Shown in pieces: positions 1 through 8,778 of a DNA stretch of 64,000 nucleotides. The stretch's first letter is position 1. Each line of letters opens with the position of its first letter. The notes beneath the pieces were generated by a model that was not told where the DNA came from, ran no database searches, and saw only the letters and a program-made list of their open reading frames with translations. A program made the translations under genes and the position numbers. Origin of the DNA: Accumulibacter sp. GTDB lineage: Bacteria > Pseudomonadota > Gammaproteobacteria > Burkholderiales > Rhodocyclaceae. The DNA lies in NCBI RefSeq assembly GCF_029255285.1, contig NZ_JAPUVI010000107.1, positions 1 through 64,000 of the forward strand, read 5' to 3'.

Positions 1-391
1 CCTTGGCCTTGGCGACGACTTCGTCGAGCTTGGCCTTGCCTTCCGGACGCAGCGTCGCCTTGTTGAAGTCGAACAAAGCGTCAGCAGCAACGGTGATCTT
101 GTCACCCGACGGCTTGGCGGCCGGCTGGGCAGCCGGCATGGCCTTCGCCACCGGTTCGCAAACTTCCTTCGGGATCAGATCCTTGTCGCACTTGCAGCCG
201 GCCGGATCCTTGGCCGCTGCGGCCGGAGTCCAATACCCGGTGCGCCAGCACAGGCCGGTACCGCTGACGACAACTTCGCCGCGTTGGTCGATCACGTATA
301 CGCGATCAGCGGCAGTCTGGGCTTGCGCAGCGCCGGCCGCCGCGAAAAGGCCGATGGAGGCCAGCAGGGTGGTGATGATTTTCGATTTCAA
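1..391 (-). CDS. OmpA-family outer-membrane protein (3' end outside window)
   Basis: The N-terminal 130 codons are visible. The protein starts MKSKIITTLLASIGLFAAAG and reads on to a signal-peptidase I type site after AQA, so it is exported. A short Cys-containing stretch (GLCWRTGYW, CKCDKDLIPKEVC) follows, then the start of an OmpA C-terminal peptidoglycan-binding domain (ALFDFNKATLRPEGKAKLDE). The start codon is TTG at 391; it is chosen because a strong AGGAGG ribosome site lies 7 bases upstream and the signal peptide begins exactly there. Such proteins tie the outer membrane to the cell wall. The C-terminal end of the OmpA domain lies beyond base 1. Confidence 0.85.
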   Translation of the reverse strand, partial: MKSKIITTLLASIGLFAAAGAAQAQTAADRVYVIDQRGEVVVSGTGLCWRTGYWTPAAAAKDPAGCKCDKDLIPKEVCEPVAKAMPAAQPAAKPSGDKITVAADALFDFNKATLRPEGKAKLDEVVAKAK

Positions 392-764
392 GATATTCCT
401 CCTCGATTAATTAATCTCTGTGGGGTCCGAATGCGTATGAAGCGATGCGATTTTTGCGCAGTGGAGCGATTTAAGCATACAAACTTGATTTGCTTCAACC
501 ATTGGCTTGGCATTCTGTCGTATTTCTGCAACGCTCGGTCGGAGAATTGCCTTCGACCTTCGGCCACGAGGTCTTCGGAGAGCTTCCGCGTTCCGGCAAG
601 GCTCGCGCCTGCCCGGAAAATCCCCGACACCGCCGTGCGCTAAACGCCCGCCTATGCGTATACTGCCGTGTTGTAGTCAGCGTCAGAAAACACACGCTGT
701 CCGGCCGGGCTCATGGCGAAGCCGCACTGCCGTTCAGCCGCCTCAGAATGACAGGGGGAGGATC
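392..764. other. Intergenic region between OmpA-family gene and sirtuin gene
   Basis: This divergent spacer holds the OmpA leader, with its AT-rich segment and AGGAGG site next to 391, and the upstream region of the sirtuin gene, with a GGGGGAGG ribosome site just before 765. A TATACT at 659-664 could be a -10 box for the sirtuin gene, but no matching -35 box is present. Reading frames across this stretch have no recognisable protein features. Confidence 0.6.
469..498 (-). promoter_or_regulatory. Possible sigma-70 promoter for the OmpA-family gene
   Basis: On the minus strand TTGAAG (493-498) and TTAAAT (469-474) are separated by 18 bases, each matching the consensus at 4 of 6 positions. The local sequence is AT-rich compared with its surroundings, as expected for a promoter of a highly expressed porin-like gene. 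This is a pattern match only. Confidence 0.3.
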
Positions 765-1535
765 ATGCGCTCATACTCAGCCGATCTGGAGTCAGTCGCC
801 GCGATTCTGCGCGAAGCGCGCGAGATCGTCGTTTTTTCCGGCGCGGGTCTTTCCGCCGACAGTGGCATCCCTACTTTCCGTGACGGAGCTACCGGTTTGT
901 GGAACAACTTCGACCCGGACGAAGTTGCCAGCATCGACGGATTTCTGCGCCAGCCGCGAGTGGTCTGGAACTGGTTGCGACAACTGAAGGATCTGGTCGA
1001 TGAACGACAGCCAAATGCCGGTCACCAGGCAATCGCCAGGCTCGAGGAAATCTCTACCGCCAAGCGGTTGACGGTCATCACCCAGAATATCGATGGTTAC
1101 CACGCGCGCGCCGGCAGTGCGCAGGTTCTCGAAGTGCATGGCACCATCCATCGCCTTCGTTGCCACCAGCGCTGTGGTTTTGTTGCCATCTGGGAGCCAA
1201 GCGCCGTCGAACCCTTCCCATGTCCCAACTGCGGTGCCCCCGCACGGCCCGACCTGGTGCTGTTCGGCGAAATGCTGGACGAAGAGGTCTTCGCCGCGGC
1301 GGAGGTCCGCAGCCTCAATGCGGACGTCTTTTTCTGCGTCGGCACGTCGTTTACAGTGCAACCCGCCGCTCACCTGCCGATGTGGGCAAAAAGCGCCGGC
1401 GCCACGATGGTCGAGGTCAATCCTCATCGGACACCCTTGTCTGCCGCCGCCGATTACTCGGTCCGCAGTGGCGCATCGCAGTTCTTCAGTGCGCTTTGCT
1501 CAACACTTCAACAAGAGAACAAAGAGAACGGCTGA
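765..1535 (+). CDS. cobB: NAD-dependent protein deacylase (sirtuin, Sir2/CobB family)
   Basis: The 256-residue product has the sirtuin core. It carries the NAD-binding GAGLSADSGIP (residues 26-36), TQNIDGYH (106-113), the catalytic histidine in EVHG (His125), a zinc site of C133, C137, C153 and C156, and GTSFTVQPA near the C-terminus. Enzymes of this family remove acetyl or other acyl groups from lysines using NAD, for example activating acetyl-CoA synthetase. The ATG at 765 is preferred over upstream in-frame starts because GGGGGAGG lies immediately before it and homology begins there. It stands alone ahead of mfd, with a 159-base gap. The exact acyl specificity cannot be read from the sequence. 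Confidence 0.9.
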   Translation: MRSYSADLESVAAILREAREIVVFSGAGLSADSGIPTFRDGATGLWNNFDPDEVASIDGFLRQPRVVWNWLRQLKDLVDERQPNAGHQAIARLEEISTAKRLTVITQNIDGYHARAGSAQVLEVHGTIHRLRCHQRCGFVAIWEPSAVEPFPCPNCGAPARPDLVLFGEMLDEEVFAAAEVRSLNADVFFCVGTSFTVQPAAHLPMWAKSAGATMVEVNPHRTPLSAAADYSVRSGASQFFSALCSTLQQENKENG

Positions 1536-1610
1536 AGCCGCCACCTTTTCCGGGCGACCGGACGTTCACGTCGATCGGCAGAAAGCCGCGGGAGGCCAGA
1601 ATGCATCGGC

Positions 1611-1616
1611 TATAAT
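1611..1616 (+). promoter_or_regulatory. Perfect -10 hexamer upstream of mfd
   Basis: TATAAT lies about 79 bases before the mfd start. No good -35 hexamer is found 16-18 bases upstream, so the promoter would be weak or activator dependent. Confidence 0.4.
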
Positions 1617-1694
1617 GCCGGCCTTTTACGCTCTTTCCACGACCGGCTGGCGAGTAGCAGACTCCGCCAGAAATCGAGTCGCGAGCCGCTTTCC

Positions 1695-4600
1695 TTGTCA
1701 TTACCGCTTCCCCGACAGCCGCTGCCAAAAAGCGGCGAAAGGCTTCATCTCCCCTCGTTCGCCGGTTCGGGCGACGCGCTTCTGATCGCCCACGCGGCCT
1801 CGACCGCCAGCGGCGGCGACCAGCCCCGCCTCCTGGCCGTGATAACGGCGAACGCCGGTGACGCGCAGCGCCTGTTGCAGGAGATCCCGTGCTTCGCCGC
1901 CAACCTGCGCGTACGCCTGCTGCCGGACTGGGAAACGCTGCCCTACGACAGTTTTTCGCCACACCACGACCTCGTTTCGGAGCGCTTGGCGACACTCTAC
2001 GCGGTCACCCGGGGTGAATGCGACATACTGCTGGTACCCGCAAGCACCGCCGTCTACCGGCTTTTGCCGGCCGCCTATCTAGCCGCTTACACGTTTTTTC
2101 TCAAGCAGGGAGAGAAACTCGATAGTAAACAGTTGCGAGCCCAGTTGACTCTTGCCGGCTACGCCCATGTTACGCAGGTCGTTGCGCCGGGCGAGTACTC
2201 GATTCGCGGAGGCATCGTCGACCTTTTTCCCATGGGGTCACCACTGCCTTACCGCCTTGATCTGTTCGACAACGAAATCGAGAGCATCAAGACCTTCGAC
2301 GTCGACAATCAGCGCACCATCTATCCGGTGCCTGAAGTACGCTTGCTCCCGGCACGCGAGATTCCGCTCGACGAAGCGGGGCGCGCGCGCTTCCGCCAGC
2401 GCTTTCGGGAGATTTTCGAAGGCGACCCGGCGCGTTCGAAAATCTACAAGGACGTCTCGAACGGCGTGGCGACGGCGGGTATCGAATACTGGCTGCCACT
2501 TTTCTTCGAGCAAACGGCGACACTTTTCGACTATCTGCCGAAAGAGGCCGTGCTTTGCCTGCATCGCGACGTACCCGAGGCGATTCGTACGTTCTGGCGC
2601 GAGGCACAGTCGCGGTTCACGATGCTGTCGGGCGATCGAACACATCCGCTACTGCCGCCGGACGATCTCTTTCTGGCTGAGGAACCCTTCTTTGTCGCCG
2701 CCAAGCCGTATCGCCGGCTGGACATCGCCGCCGGCGACGACGGTCCGCTGCGCAGCCTGCCGCCGCTGGCCATCGACCGCCGTGCGGAAGACCCGCTTCA
2801 CCGCCTGAAATTTTTCATCGGTGGGTTCTCCGGTCGCGTTCTGCTGCTCGCCGAAAGCCCGGGACGACGCGAAACGTTGGCCGCACTTTGCGCCGAATAC
2901 GGACTGCTGCCGGAGAGCAGCGCGAACCTGGCCGACTTCCTGGCTTCGTCGAGCCGGCTGGCACTGACCATGGCGCCACTGCATGACGGATTTCAGCTCG
3001 ATCAACTGGCGATCGTCACCGAAACCGAACTCTACGCCGACAGCCCGTCTCGCCGGGCGCGCCACATGGCACAGCGCAAGGCGTCGGTCGACAACTGGTT
3101 GCGCGACCTAAGCGAACTGAAGGTTGGTTCCCCGGTCGTGCACGAACAGCATGGCATCGCCCGCTATCAGGGTCTGGTTCATCTCGACCTTGGCGACGGC
3201 GACATGGAGTTCCTCGAGTTGCACTACGCTGACGATGCGCGGCTCTATGTACCCGTAGCGCAGTTGCACCTGATTTCGCGTTACTCGGGCGCTGACCCCG
3301 AGGCCGCACCCCTGCACACCCTCGGCTCGCCGCAATGGGAAAAAGCCAAACGGCGTGCTGCCTTGCAGGCCCGCGACACGGCGGCGGAACTGCTGTCCCT
3401 GTACGCACTGCGTGCCGCCAGGCAAGGCCACGCATGTCAGTTCAAAGCACATGACTACGACGCTTTCGCCGACGGTTTCGGCTTCGAAGAAACCGCCGAT
3501 CAAGCGGCGGCCATCGGCGCAGTGATCGCCGACATGAAATCGGGGCGGCCGATGGACCGCCTCGTCTGTGGCGATGTCGGTTTCGGCAAGACCGAAGTTG
3601 CCTTGCGCGCCGCTTTCTGCGCCGTGGCTGGCGGTCGCCAAGTGGCTATCCTCTGCCCTACCACCCTGCTTTGCGAACAGCATTTCCAGACCTTCAGCGA
3701 CCGGTTTGCCGACTGGCCGGTGACCATCGCCGAGTTGTCGCGCTTCAAGACCGCCAGGGAAGCCGGTCAGGCGCTCCACGAACTCGCCGCCGGCAAGCTC
3801 GACATCATCATCGGCACCCACCGATTGTTGCAGAAGGACGTTCGTTTCAACCGCCTTGGGCTGGTCGTCATCGACGAGGAGCATCGCTTTGGAGTTCGCC
3901 AGAAGGAGGCACTGAAGGCACTGCGCGCCGAAGTCGATGTGCTGACCCTGACCGCCACGCCGATCCCGCGCACGCTCGGCATGTCGCTCGAAGGACTGCG
4001 CGATTTCTCCGTCATTGCCACCGCGCCGCAGAAAAGACTGGCGATCAAGACCTTCGTCAGCCGATTCTCGGACGGCGTCATCCGGGAAGCGCTACTGCGC
4101 GAGTTCAAGCGTGGCGGCCAGGTCTACTTTCTGCACAACGAGGTCGAGACGATCGAGAACATGCGTGACAAGCTTGGCAAGCTGTTGCCCCAAGCGCGCA
4201 TCGTCGTCGGCCACGGGCAGCTCAAGGAGCGCGATCTGGAACGTGTGATGCGCGACTTTACGCAACAACGCGCCAACCTCCTGCTCTGTACGACCATCAT
4301 CGAAACGGGAATCGACAACCCGCATGCCAACACCATCATCATCAACCGGGCAGAGAAGTTCGGGCTCGCCCAATTGCATCAGCTGCGAGGCCGGGTCGGC
4401 CGCTCGCACCACCAGGCCTACGCCTACCTGCTGACGCACGATGAAACGACGCTCAACAAGCAGGCCAGACAGCGACTCGAAGCCATCCAGGTGATGGACG
4501 AACTGGGCGCCGGCTTCTACCTCGCCATGCACGACCTCGAAATCCGCGGCGCCGGCGAGGTGCTCGGCGACCATCAGTCAGGCGAAATGCAGGAAGTCGG

Positions 4601-5120
4601 CTTCAACCTGTTCACCGAAATGCTCAACCGCGCCGTCACCGCGCTCAAGCAGGGCAAGGAACCAGACCCCATGCGGCCGCTGGCGATCGCCACCGAGATC
4701 AACCTGCATACTCCGGCCCTCCTCCCCGACAGCTACGCCCCCGACGTCCATGACCGGCTGACACTCTACAAACGCTTGGCCAACTGCACGACCTCGGATG
4801 AACTGGTCGACCTGCAGGAGGAACTCGTCGATCGCTTTGGTGATCTGCCGCCACAGGCGCGCGCCCTACTCGACAGCCACCGCCTTCGCCTGCTCTGCAA
4901 ACCTCTGGGAATCAGTAAGCTCGACGCTACCGCGGAGCAGATCGTCGTACAGTTCGAGGCCGATCCGCCGATCGAAGCAACGCGCATCATCGATCTGATC
5001 CAGAAGAACCGCAACTACCGGTTGGCGGGACAGGACAAACTGCTCGTCAAACGCTCCTGCGCCACGCTCGCCGAGCGTGTCACCGCCGTCAAGGATCTTG
5101 TCCATCAACTCAGCAAGTAA
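1695..5120 (+). CDS. mfd: Transcription-repair coupling factor Mfd
   Basis: At 1141 residues this is full length for Mfd. The UvrB-like N-terminal module is present (LPDWETLPYD, GEYSIRGGIVDLFP), then the RNA-polymerase-interacting domain (KVGSPVVHEQHGIARYQGL) and a RecG-like translocase. The translocase has Walker A GDVGFGKT (626-633), DEEH (727-730) and LTATPIPRTLGMS, and the TRCF domain closes the protein. Mfd removes RNA polymerase stalled at DNA lesions and recruits UvrA for strand-specific repair. The start is taken as TTG at 1695 because homology begins just after it and no nearby ATG is in frame. The DAHP synthase gene begins 13 bases after the stop, so the two are probably co-transcribed. 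Confidence 0.97.
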   Translation: MSLPLPRQPLPKSGERLHLPSFAGSGDALLIAHAASTASGGDQPRLLAVITANAGDAQRLLQEIPCFAANLRVRLLPDWETLPYDSFSPHHDLVSERLATLYAVTRGECDILLVPASTAVYRLLPAAYLAAYTFFLKQGEKLDSKQLRAQLTLAGYAHVTQVVAPGEYSIRGGIVDLFPMGSPLPYRLDLFDNEIESIKTFDVDNQRTIYPVPEVRLLPAREIPLDEAGRARFRQRFREIFEGDPARSKIYKDVSNGVATAGIEYWLPLFFEQTATLFDYLPKEAVLCLHRDVPEAIRTFWREAQSRFTMLSGDRTHPLLPPDDLFLAEEPFFVAAKPYRRLDIAAGDDGPLRSLPPLAIDRRAEDPLHRLKFFIGGFSGRVLLLAESPGRRETLAALCAEYGLLPESSANLADFLASSSRLALTMAPLHDGFQLDQLAIVTETELYADSPSRRARHMAQRKASVDNWLRDLSELKVGSPVVHEQHGIARYQGLVHLDLGDGDMEFLELHYADDARLYVPVAQLHLISRYSGADPEAAPLHTLGSPQWEKAKRRAALQARDTAAELLSLYALRAARQGHACQFKAHDYDAFADGFGFEETADQAAAIGAVIADMKSGRPMDRLVCGDVGFGKTEVALRAAFCAVAGGRQVAILCPTTLLCEQHFQTFSDRFADWPVTIAELSRFKTAREAGQALHELAAGKLDIIIGTHRLLQKDVRFNRLGLVVIDEEHRFGVRQKEALKALRAEVDVLTLTATPIPRTLGMSLEGLRDFSVIATAPQKRLAIKTFVSRFSDGVIREALLREFKRGGQVYFLHNEVETIENMRDKLGKLLPQARIVVGHGQLKERDLERVMRDFTQQRANLLLCTTIIETGIDNPHANTIIINRAEKFGLAQLHQLRGRVGRSHHQAYAYLLTHDETTLNKQARQRLEAIQVMDELGAGFYLAMHDLEIRGAGEVLGDHQSGEMQEVGFNLFTEMLNRAVTALKQGKEPDPMRPLAIATEINLHTPALLPDSYAPDVHDRLTLYKRLANCTTSDELVDLQEELVDRFGDLPPQARALLDSHRLRLLCKPLGISKLDATAEQIVVQFEADPPIEATRIIDLIQKNRNYRLAGQDKLLVKRSCATLAERVTAVKDLVHQLSK

Positions 5121-5133
5121 TACCAGCCAAGCC

Positions 5134-6207
5134 ATGACCACACTCGACATCGACAACATCAACGTCAGCGCCTTCGACCCCATGCCATCGCCGGAGGAAA
5201 TCAACGCCCGCCTACCGCTTCCGGTCAGCGCCGCCGGCGAGGTTCTGCGCGGCCGCACGATCCTGCGCAACATCCTCGACCGCAACGACCATCGGCTGTT
5301 CGTCGTCGTCGGCCCATGTTCGATCCACGACCCGCTGGCCGGGCTGGACTATGCGCGTCGTCTAAAGGCGCTGGCCGACGAGGTCAGTGACACGCTCTAC
5401 CTGGTAATGCGCGTTTACTTCGAGAAACCGCGCACGACCACCGGCTGGAAAGGGTACATCAATGACCCGGACATGGACGACTCGTTTCACGTCGATCAGG
5501 GAATGCAGAAAGCGCGCCAGTTTCTTCTCGAAGTTGCCGCTCTCGGTCTGCCGGCCGGCACCGAGGCGCTCGATCCGATCGCACCGCAGTATCTCGGCGA
5601 CCTGATTTCCTGGACGGCGATCGGCGCGCGCACCTCCGAATCACAGACCCATCGCGAGATTTCGTCAGGTCTGTCGACACCGGTGGGCTTCAAGAACGGC
5701 ACCAACGGCGACGTCGGCATTGCCGTCAACGCGATTCTTTCCGCTTCGCGACCGCACAGTTTTCTTGGCATCAACGGCCAGGGACGCACGTCGATCGTCC
5801 GGACTCGGGGCAACCGCTATGGCCACCTTGTCCTGCGGGGTGGCGACGGCCGACCGAACTACGATACGGTCAGCGTCCAGATGGCCGAACAGGCCCTGCG
5901 CAAGGCCGGTTTGCCGACCAACATCGTGGTCGACTGCTCGCATGCCAATAGCTACAAGAAACACGAACTGCAGCCACTGGTGATGGCCGATGTGGTCAAC
6001 CAGGTGCGACTCGGCAACCGCTCGCTGGTCGGCATGATGATCGAATCGAACATCCTGGCCGGCAACCAGGCAATTCCCGAAGACCTTACGCAGCTCAAGT
6101 ACGGCTGCTCGGTCACCGACGCCTGTGTCGATTGGCCGACCACCGAGAAGATGATCCTCGACGCCACGGCGTTGCTACGCGAAGTTCTGCCCACTCGAGA
6201 GCGGTGA
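5134..6207 (+). CDS. aroG: 3-deoxy-7-phosphoheptulonate synthase, class I (AroG/AroF/AroH type)
   Basis: This 357-residue enzyme condenses phosphoenolpyruvate with erythrose-4-phosphate in the first step of the shikimate pathway. Family landmarks are VVVGPCSIHDP, RVYFEKPRTTTGWKG, PVGFKNGTNGD and IVVDCSHANSYKKH. The ATG at 5134 is used because an upstream in-frame start at 5077 lies inside mfd and only adds unconserved residues. Which aromatic amino acid inhibits this isozyme cannot be decided from the sequence; aroG is used as the general symbol. It directly follows mfd and converges with trmL. Confidence 0.93.
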   Translation: MTTLDIDNINVSAFDPMPSPEEINARLPLPVSAAGEVLRGRTILRNILDRNDHRLFVVVGPCSIHDPLAGLDYARRLKALADEVSDTLYLVMRVYFEKPRTTTGWKGYINDPDMDDSFHVDQGMQKARQFLLEVAALGLPAGTEALDPIAPQYLGDLISWTAIGARTSESQTHREISSGLSTPVGFKNGTNGDVGIAVNAILSASRPHSFLGINGQGRTSIVRTRGNRYGHLVLRGGDGRPNYDTVSVQMAEQALRKAGLPTNIVVDCSHANSYKKHELQPLVMADVVNQVRLGNRSLVGMMIESNILAGNQAIPEDLTQLKYGCSVTDACVDWPTTEKMILDATALLREVLPTRER

Positions 6208-6230
6208 TTTGAGAGACGCGCCAGAGAACC

Positions 6231-6695
6231 TTACACCCCCCCGCCGTAGCCGTTCTGGCGCCAGGCCTCGAAGACCGTTACGGCCACCGCGTTCGACAGA
6301 TTGAGGCTGCGCTGGCCAGGCCGCATCGGCAGGCGCAGTCGCCACTGGTCGGGAAAGTCGGCCAGCACGCCGGATGGCAGGCCACGGGTTTCGGCGCCGA
6401 ACACGAAGACATCGCCAGGCAGGAAGGTCTTCTGCGCGATGGTCTGCGTGGCGCGCGTCGTGCAGGCGAACAGGCGCCGACCGGCCAGCAGCGAGAGCAG
6501 AGCAGGCCAATCGTCATGCACCCGGAGGTCGGCGTACTCGTGGTAGTCGAGTCCGGCGCGACGCAGATTCCGGTCGGCAAGATCGAACCCCAAGGGTTTG
6601 ACCAAGTGCAGACGGCTGCCCGTATTCGCCGAGAGCCGGATGACGTTGCCCGTATTGGGCGGAATTTCCGGCTCGACGAGGACGATTTCGAACAC
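6231..6695 (-). CDS. trmL: tRNA (cytidine(34)-2'-O)-methyltransferase TrmL
   Basis: A 154-residue SPOUT-class methyltransferase. It shows the family N-terminus EIVLVEPEIPPNTGNVIRLS and the SAM-binding knot region FGAETRGLPSGVL followed by LRLPMRPGQRSLNLSNAVA. It methylates the ribose of the wobble base of certain tRNA-Leu isoacceptors. The start is GTG at 6695; the gene begins 14 bases after the stop of the SulP gene on the same strand, so it probably lies in that transcript. Confidence 0.93.
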   Translation of the reverse strand: MFEIVLVEPEIPPNTGNVIRLSANTGSRLHLVKPLGFDLADRNLRRAGLDYHEYADLRVHDDWPALLSLLAGRRLFACTTRATQTIAQKTFLPGDVFVFGAETRGLPSGVLADFPDQWRLRLPMRPGQRSLNLSNAVAVTVFEAWRQNGYGGGV

Positions 6696-6709
6696 CTGGG
6701 CCAGGCCAG

Positions 6710-8437
6710 CTAGGTCCGCGGATCGGCGTTCGGCCCCATCGGTCCGAACTCCTGCTCGAAAGCGGCAACCGCCTTCTTGACCGAAACGAAGAAGTCGCGC
6801 CGACCGATCTCCTCCGACAGCCCGACTTTCGCCAGTTCCTCGAGGAATGGACGCGGCGCGTCCGCGATCTTCACGTCTATGCCTTCATCGGCCAGTTCCC
6901 GGTGAAGTTCGGCGAAACGCTGCGCGGCCGTGACATCCATGTCGTGAATCGCCTGCGCGTCGATGATCAGCCATTTGACCGGCGGATCAGCCTCGTCGAC
7001 CAGCGTGCGGATGCGCGTCATTACATGTCGCGCATTGGCAAAGACGAGCGGTGCGTAGGGCCGGTAGATGAGCAGACCGGGAACGCTCTCCGCCGCTTCG
7101 TCATCCCGGCAATCGTGGAACCTGCCGTCGATGAGACGCCGACGCAGAACGGCGTCGCCGGGGCGAGAGATTTCGACCAGAACGGTGATCAGCGACAACA
7201 ACAGGCCGAGGATGATTCCGGGCACCACACCTGCCAGAAGAATGGCGACGGTGACCCCCATCGCAATGCCGAACTCGACCCGGTCGATCTTGTAGAGACC
7301 GGCAAGCGAGGCCACCTCGAGCATCCCGATGGCGGTGACGATGAGAATCGCACCAAGCGCAACCTTCGGCAGCAGCGCGATCAACCCGGTCAGGAAGAAC
7401 AGGAACAGCAGCAAGCCCACCGCCACCACCAGTTGTGCGAGCTGCGACTTGCCACCGGCAGCGTCGACGATCGATGTCCGCGACTGGCTGGCCGAAACCG
7501 GAAAGCCTTGCCAAAGACCGGCAAGAATGTTGGCCGAGCCGAGAGCTGTCAGTTCCCGGTTGGGCTGCACTTCGTAACCATTCTTCTCGGCAAAAGTCTG
7601 TGCCAGCAGAATGCCATCGGAAAAGGCGAGGAAGGCGATCGCCACCGCGGCCGGAGCGAGCGCGGCGATATCCGCCAAGGAAAACCGGGGAATGGTCATC
7701 TGCGGAATTCCGGAAGGCACCTTGCCGACCAGTGCGATACCGTAACTGCCGAGATCGAAGGAATAGGTAGCGACGATCGCCACCGCACAAATGGCCAGCG
7801 CCCCGGGGATGCGTGGCAGCCAGCGGGCCAGAACGACCAGCAGACTGACCAAAGCGACGCCAAAAAAGAAAGTCGGTAAATGCGTCTGTGGCAGCTTCTC
7901 GAAAACCGTATAGATCAGCTGAAAAAACTCCTCGCCCTCGGTCTTGATGCCGAACATCTTGCCCAGTTGGGTAGCGATGAGGACCAGCGACGCGCCGTTA
8001 AGATAACCGATCAGCACCGGCCGCGACAGCAGGTCGGCAATGACGCCGAGCTTGAGGCGTGCCGCGAGCAACAACACGCCGCCCGACAACACGCTGAGAA
8101 CCGCTGCCAGCGCGACGATGCGCGCCGGATCACCAGCCGACAGCGGCAAGATCGCGGAACCCGCCAGCAACCCGATGGCGGCATCCGGCCCGGCAATGAC
8201 GTGCCGCGAACTGGCAAACAAGGCATAACCGACGGCCGCCGCCAGCGCAGCGTACAAGCCGGCGATCGGCGGCAGATGGACAAGTTCGGCATAGGCGATC
8301 ACGGATGGAATGGATACGATACAGGCCGAAAGCCCGGCGATCGAATCCTTGCTCAACCAGGCAAGTCGGTAGTCTCTGAGCGTCGCGAGCAGCGGCAGGC
8401 CGGACTGCAAGTAGTTCAGAAGTGCGGCGGCTTTCAT
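6710..8437 (-). CDS. SulP-family inorganic anion transporter with C-terminal STAS domain
   Basis: This 575-residue membrane protein has about ten or more hydrophobic helices in the first 430 residues, including the SulP signature region (KDSIAGLSACIVSIPSVIAY and PVSASQSRTSIVDAAGG). A cytoplasmic STAS domain follows from about residue 455 (WLIIDAQAIHDMDVTAAQRF). SulP members import sulfate, bicarbonate or other anions, usually coupled to protons or sodium; the substrate here is not decidable. ATG at 8437 is chosen over the upstream TTG because GGAG precedes it. Bicarbonate is worth testing because RuBisCO genes lie elsewhere in the window, but that link is inference. Confidence 0.88.
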   Translation of the reverse strand: MKAAALLNYLQSGLPLLATLRDYRLAWLSKDSIAGLSACIVSIPSVIAYAELVHLPPIAGLYAALAAAVGYALFASSRHVIAGPDAAIGLLAGSAILPLSAGDPARIVALAAVLSVLSGGVLLLAARLKLGVIADLLSRPVLIGYLNGASLVLIATQLGKMFGIKTEGEEFFQLIYTVFEKLPQTHLPTFFFGVALVSLLVVLARWLPRIPGALAICAVAIVATYSFDLGSYGIALVGKVPSGIPQMTIPRFSLADIAALAPAAVAIAFLAFSDGILLAQTFAEKNGYEVQPNRELTALGSANILAGLWQGFPVSASQSRTSIVDAAGGKSQLAQLVVAVGLLLFLFFLTGLIALLPKVALGAILIVTAIGMLEVASLAGLYKIDRVEFGIAMGVTVAILLAGVVPGIILGLLLSLITVLVEISRPGDAVLRRRLIDGRFHDCRDDEAAESVPGLLIYRPYAPLVFANARHVMTRIRTLVDEADPPVKWLIIDAQAIHDMDVTAAQRFAELHRELADEGIDVKIADAPRPFLEELAKVGLSEEIGRRDFFVSVKKAVAAFEQEFGPMGPNADPRT

Positions 8438-8470
8438 GGGTTGACTCCGAGCAAAGGGAAACAAACTGGC

Positions 8471-8501
8471 AATATAACCCGATCCGTCCCCGATTCGGCA
8501 A
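8471..8501 (-). promoter_or_regulatory. Possible promoter for the SulP gene
   Basis: TATATT (8471-8476) and TTGCCG (8496-8501) on the minus strand are 19 bases apart. The -10 is good (5 of 6) and the -35 is mediocre, with a long spacer. Confidence 0.28.
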
Positions 8502-8701
8502 GCGATCGAACGTCACTGACATGCCGGACGCCGAGCCAGTTGCAGGCTGAGCAACAGCAATGATATTGTCGTCAAACATGCCGGCTGACGCGCGCGATCG
8601 AAAAGCAGCGCAGATTGCCCCGCAAGATAAACTCAGCGCCACCGCCCGAGGCTCTCGCCGGAGGCCGATTCGAGGAAAATCAGCCCGTCGTGTCGAAACG
8701 A

Positions 8702-8730
8702 TGGACCGACGTCCAAGCTCCGAGTAAACT
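8702..8730 (+). promoter_or_regulatory. Possible promoter for mgtE
   Basis: TGGACC (8702-8707) and TAAACT (8725-8730) have a 17-base spacer and match consensus at 4 of 6 positions each. It lies about 50 bases before the mgtE ATG, which itself has a GGGGGAG ribosome site. Confidence 0.35.
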
Positions 8731-8778
8731 ATTCGATTGGGCTACCCAGCACGCAGCGTACAGGGGGAGAATGTAGTC

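Larger units (their letters stand above)
8438..8778. other. Divergent intergenic region sulP / mgtE
   Basis: This 341-base spacer separates two divergent transporter genes. It contains weak promoter matches facing both ways. I looked for a folded magnesium-sensing leader before mgtE and saw no convincing M-box-like structure; the leader from the predicted promoter would be only about 40 bases. No protein is recognised in any frame. Confidence 0.6.

Noticed and set aside
507..764. Longer start for the sirtuin gene
   Set aside because: The extension of 86 codons is unconserved, and a strong ribosome site precedes the ATG at 765.
8731..8778. M-box or other magnesium riboswitch before mgtE
   Set aside because: The predicted leader is too short and no conserved M-box pairing pattern was seen.
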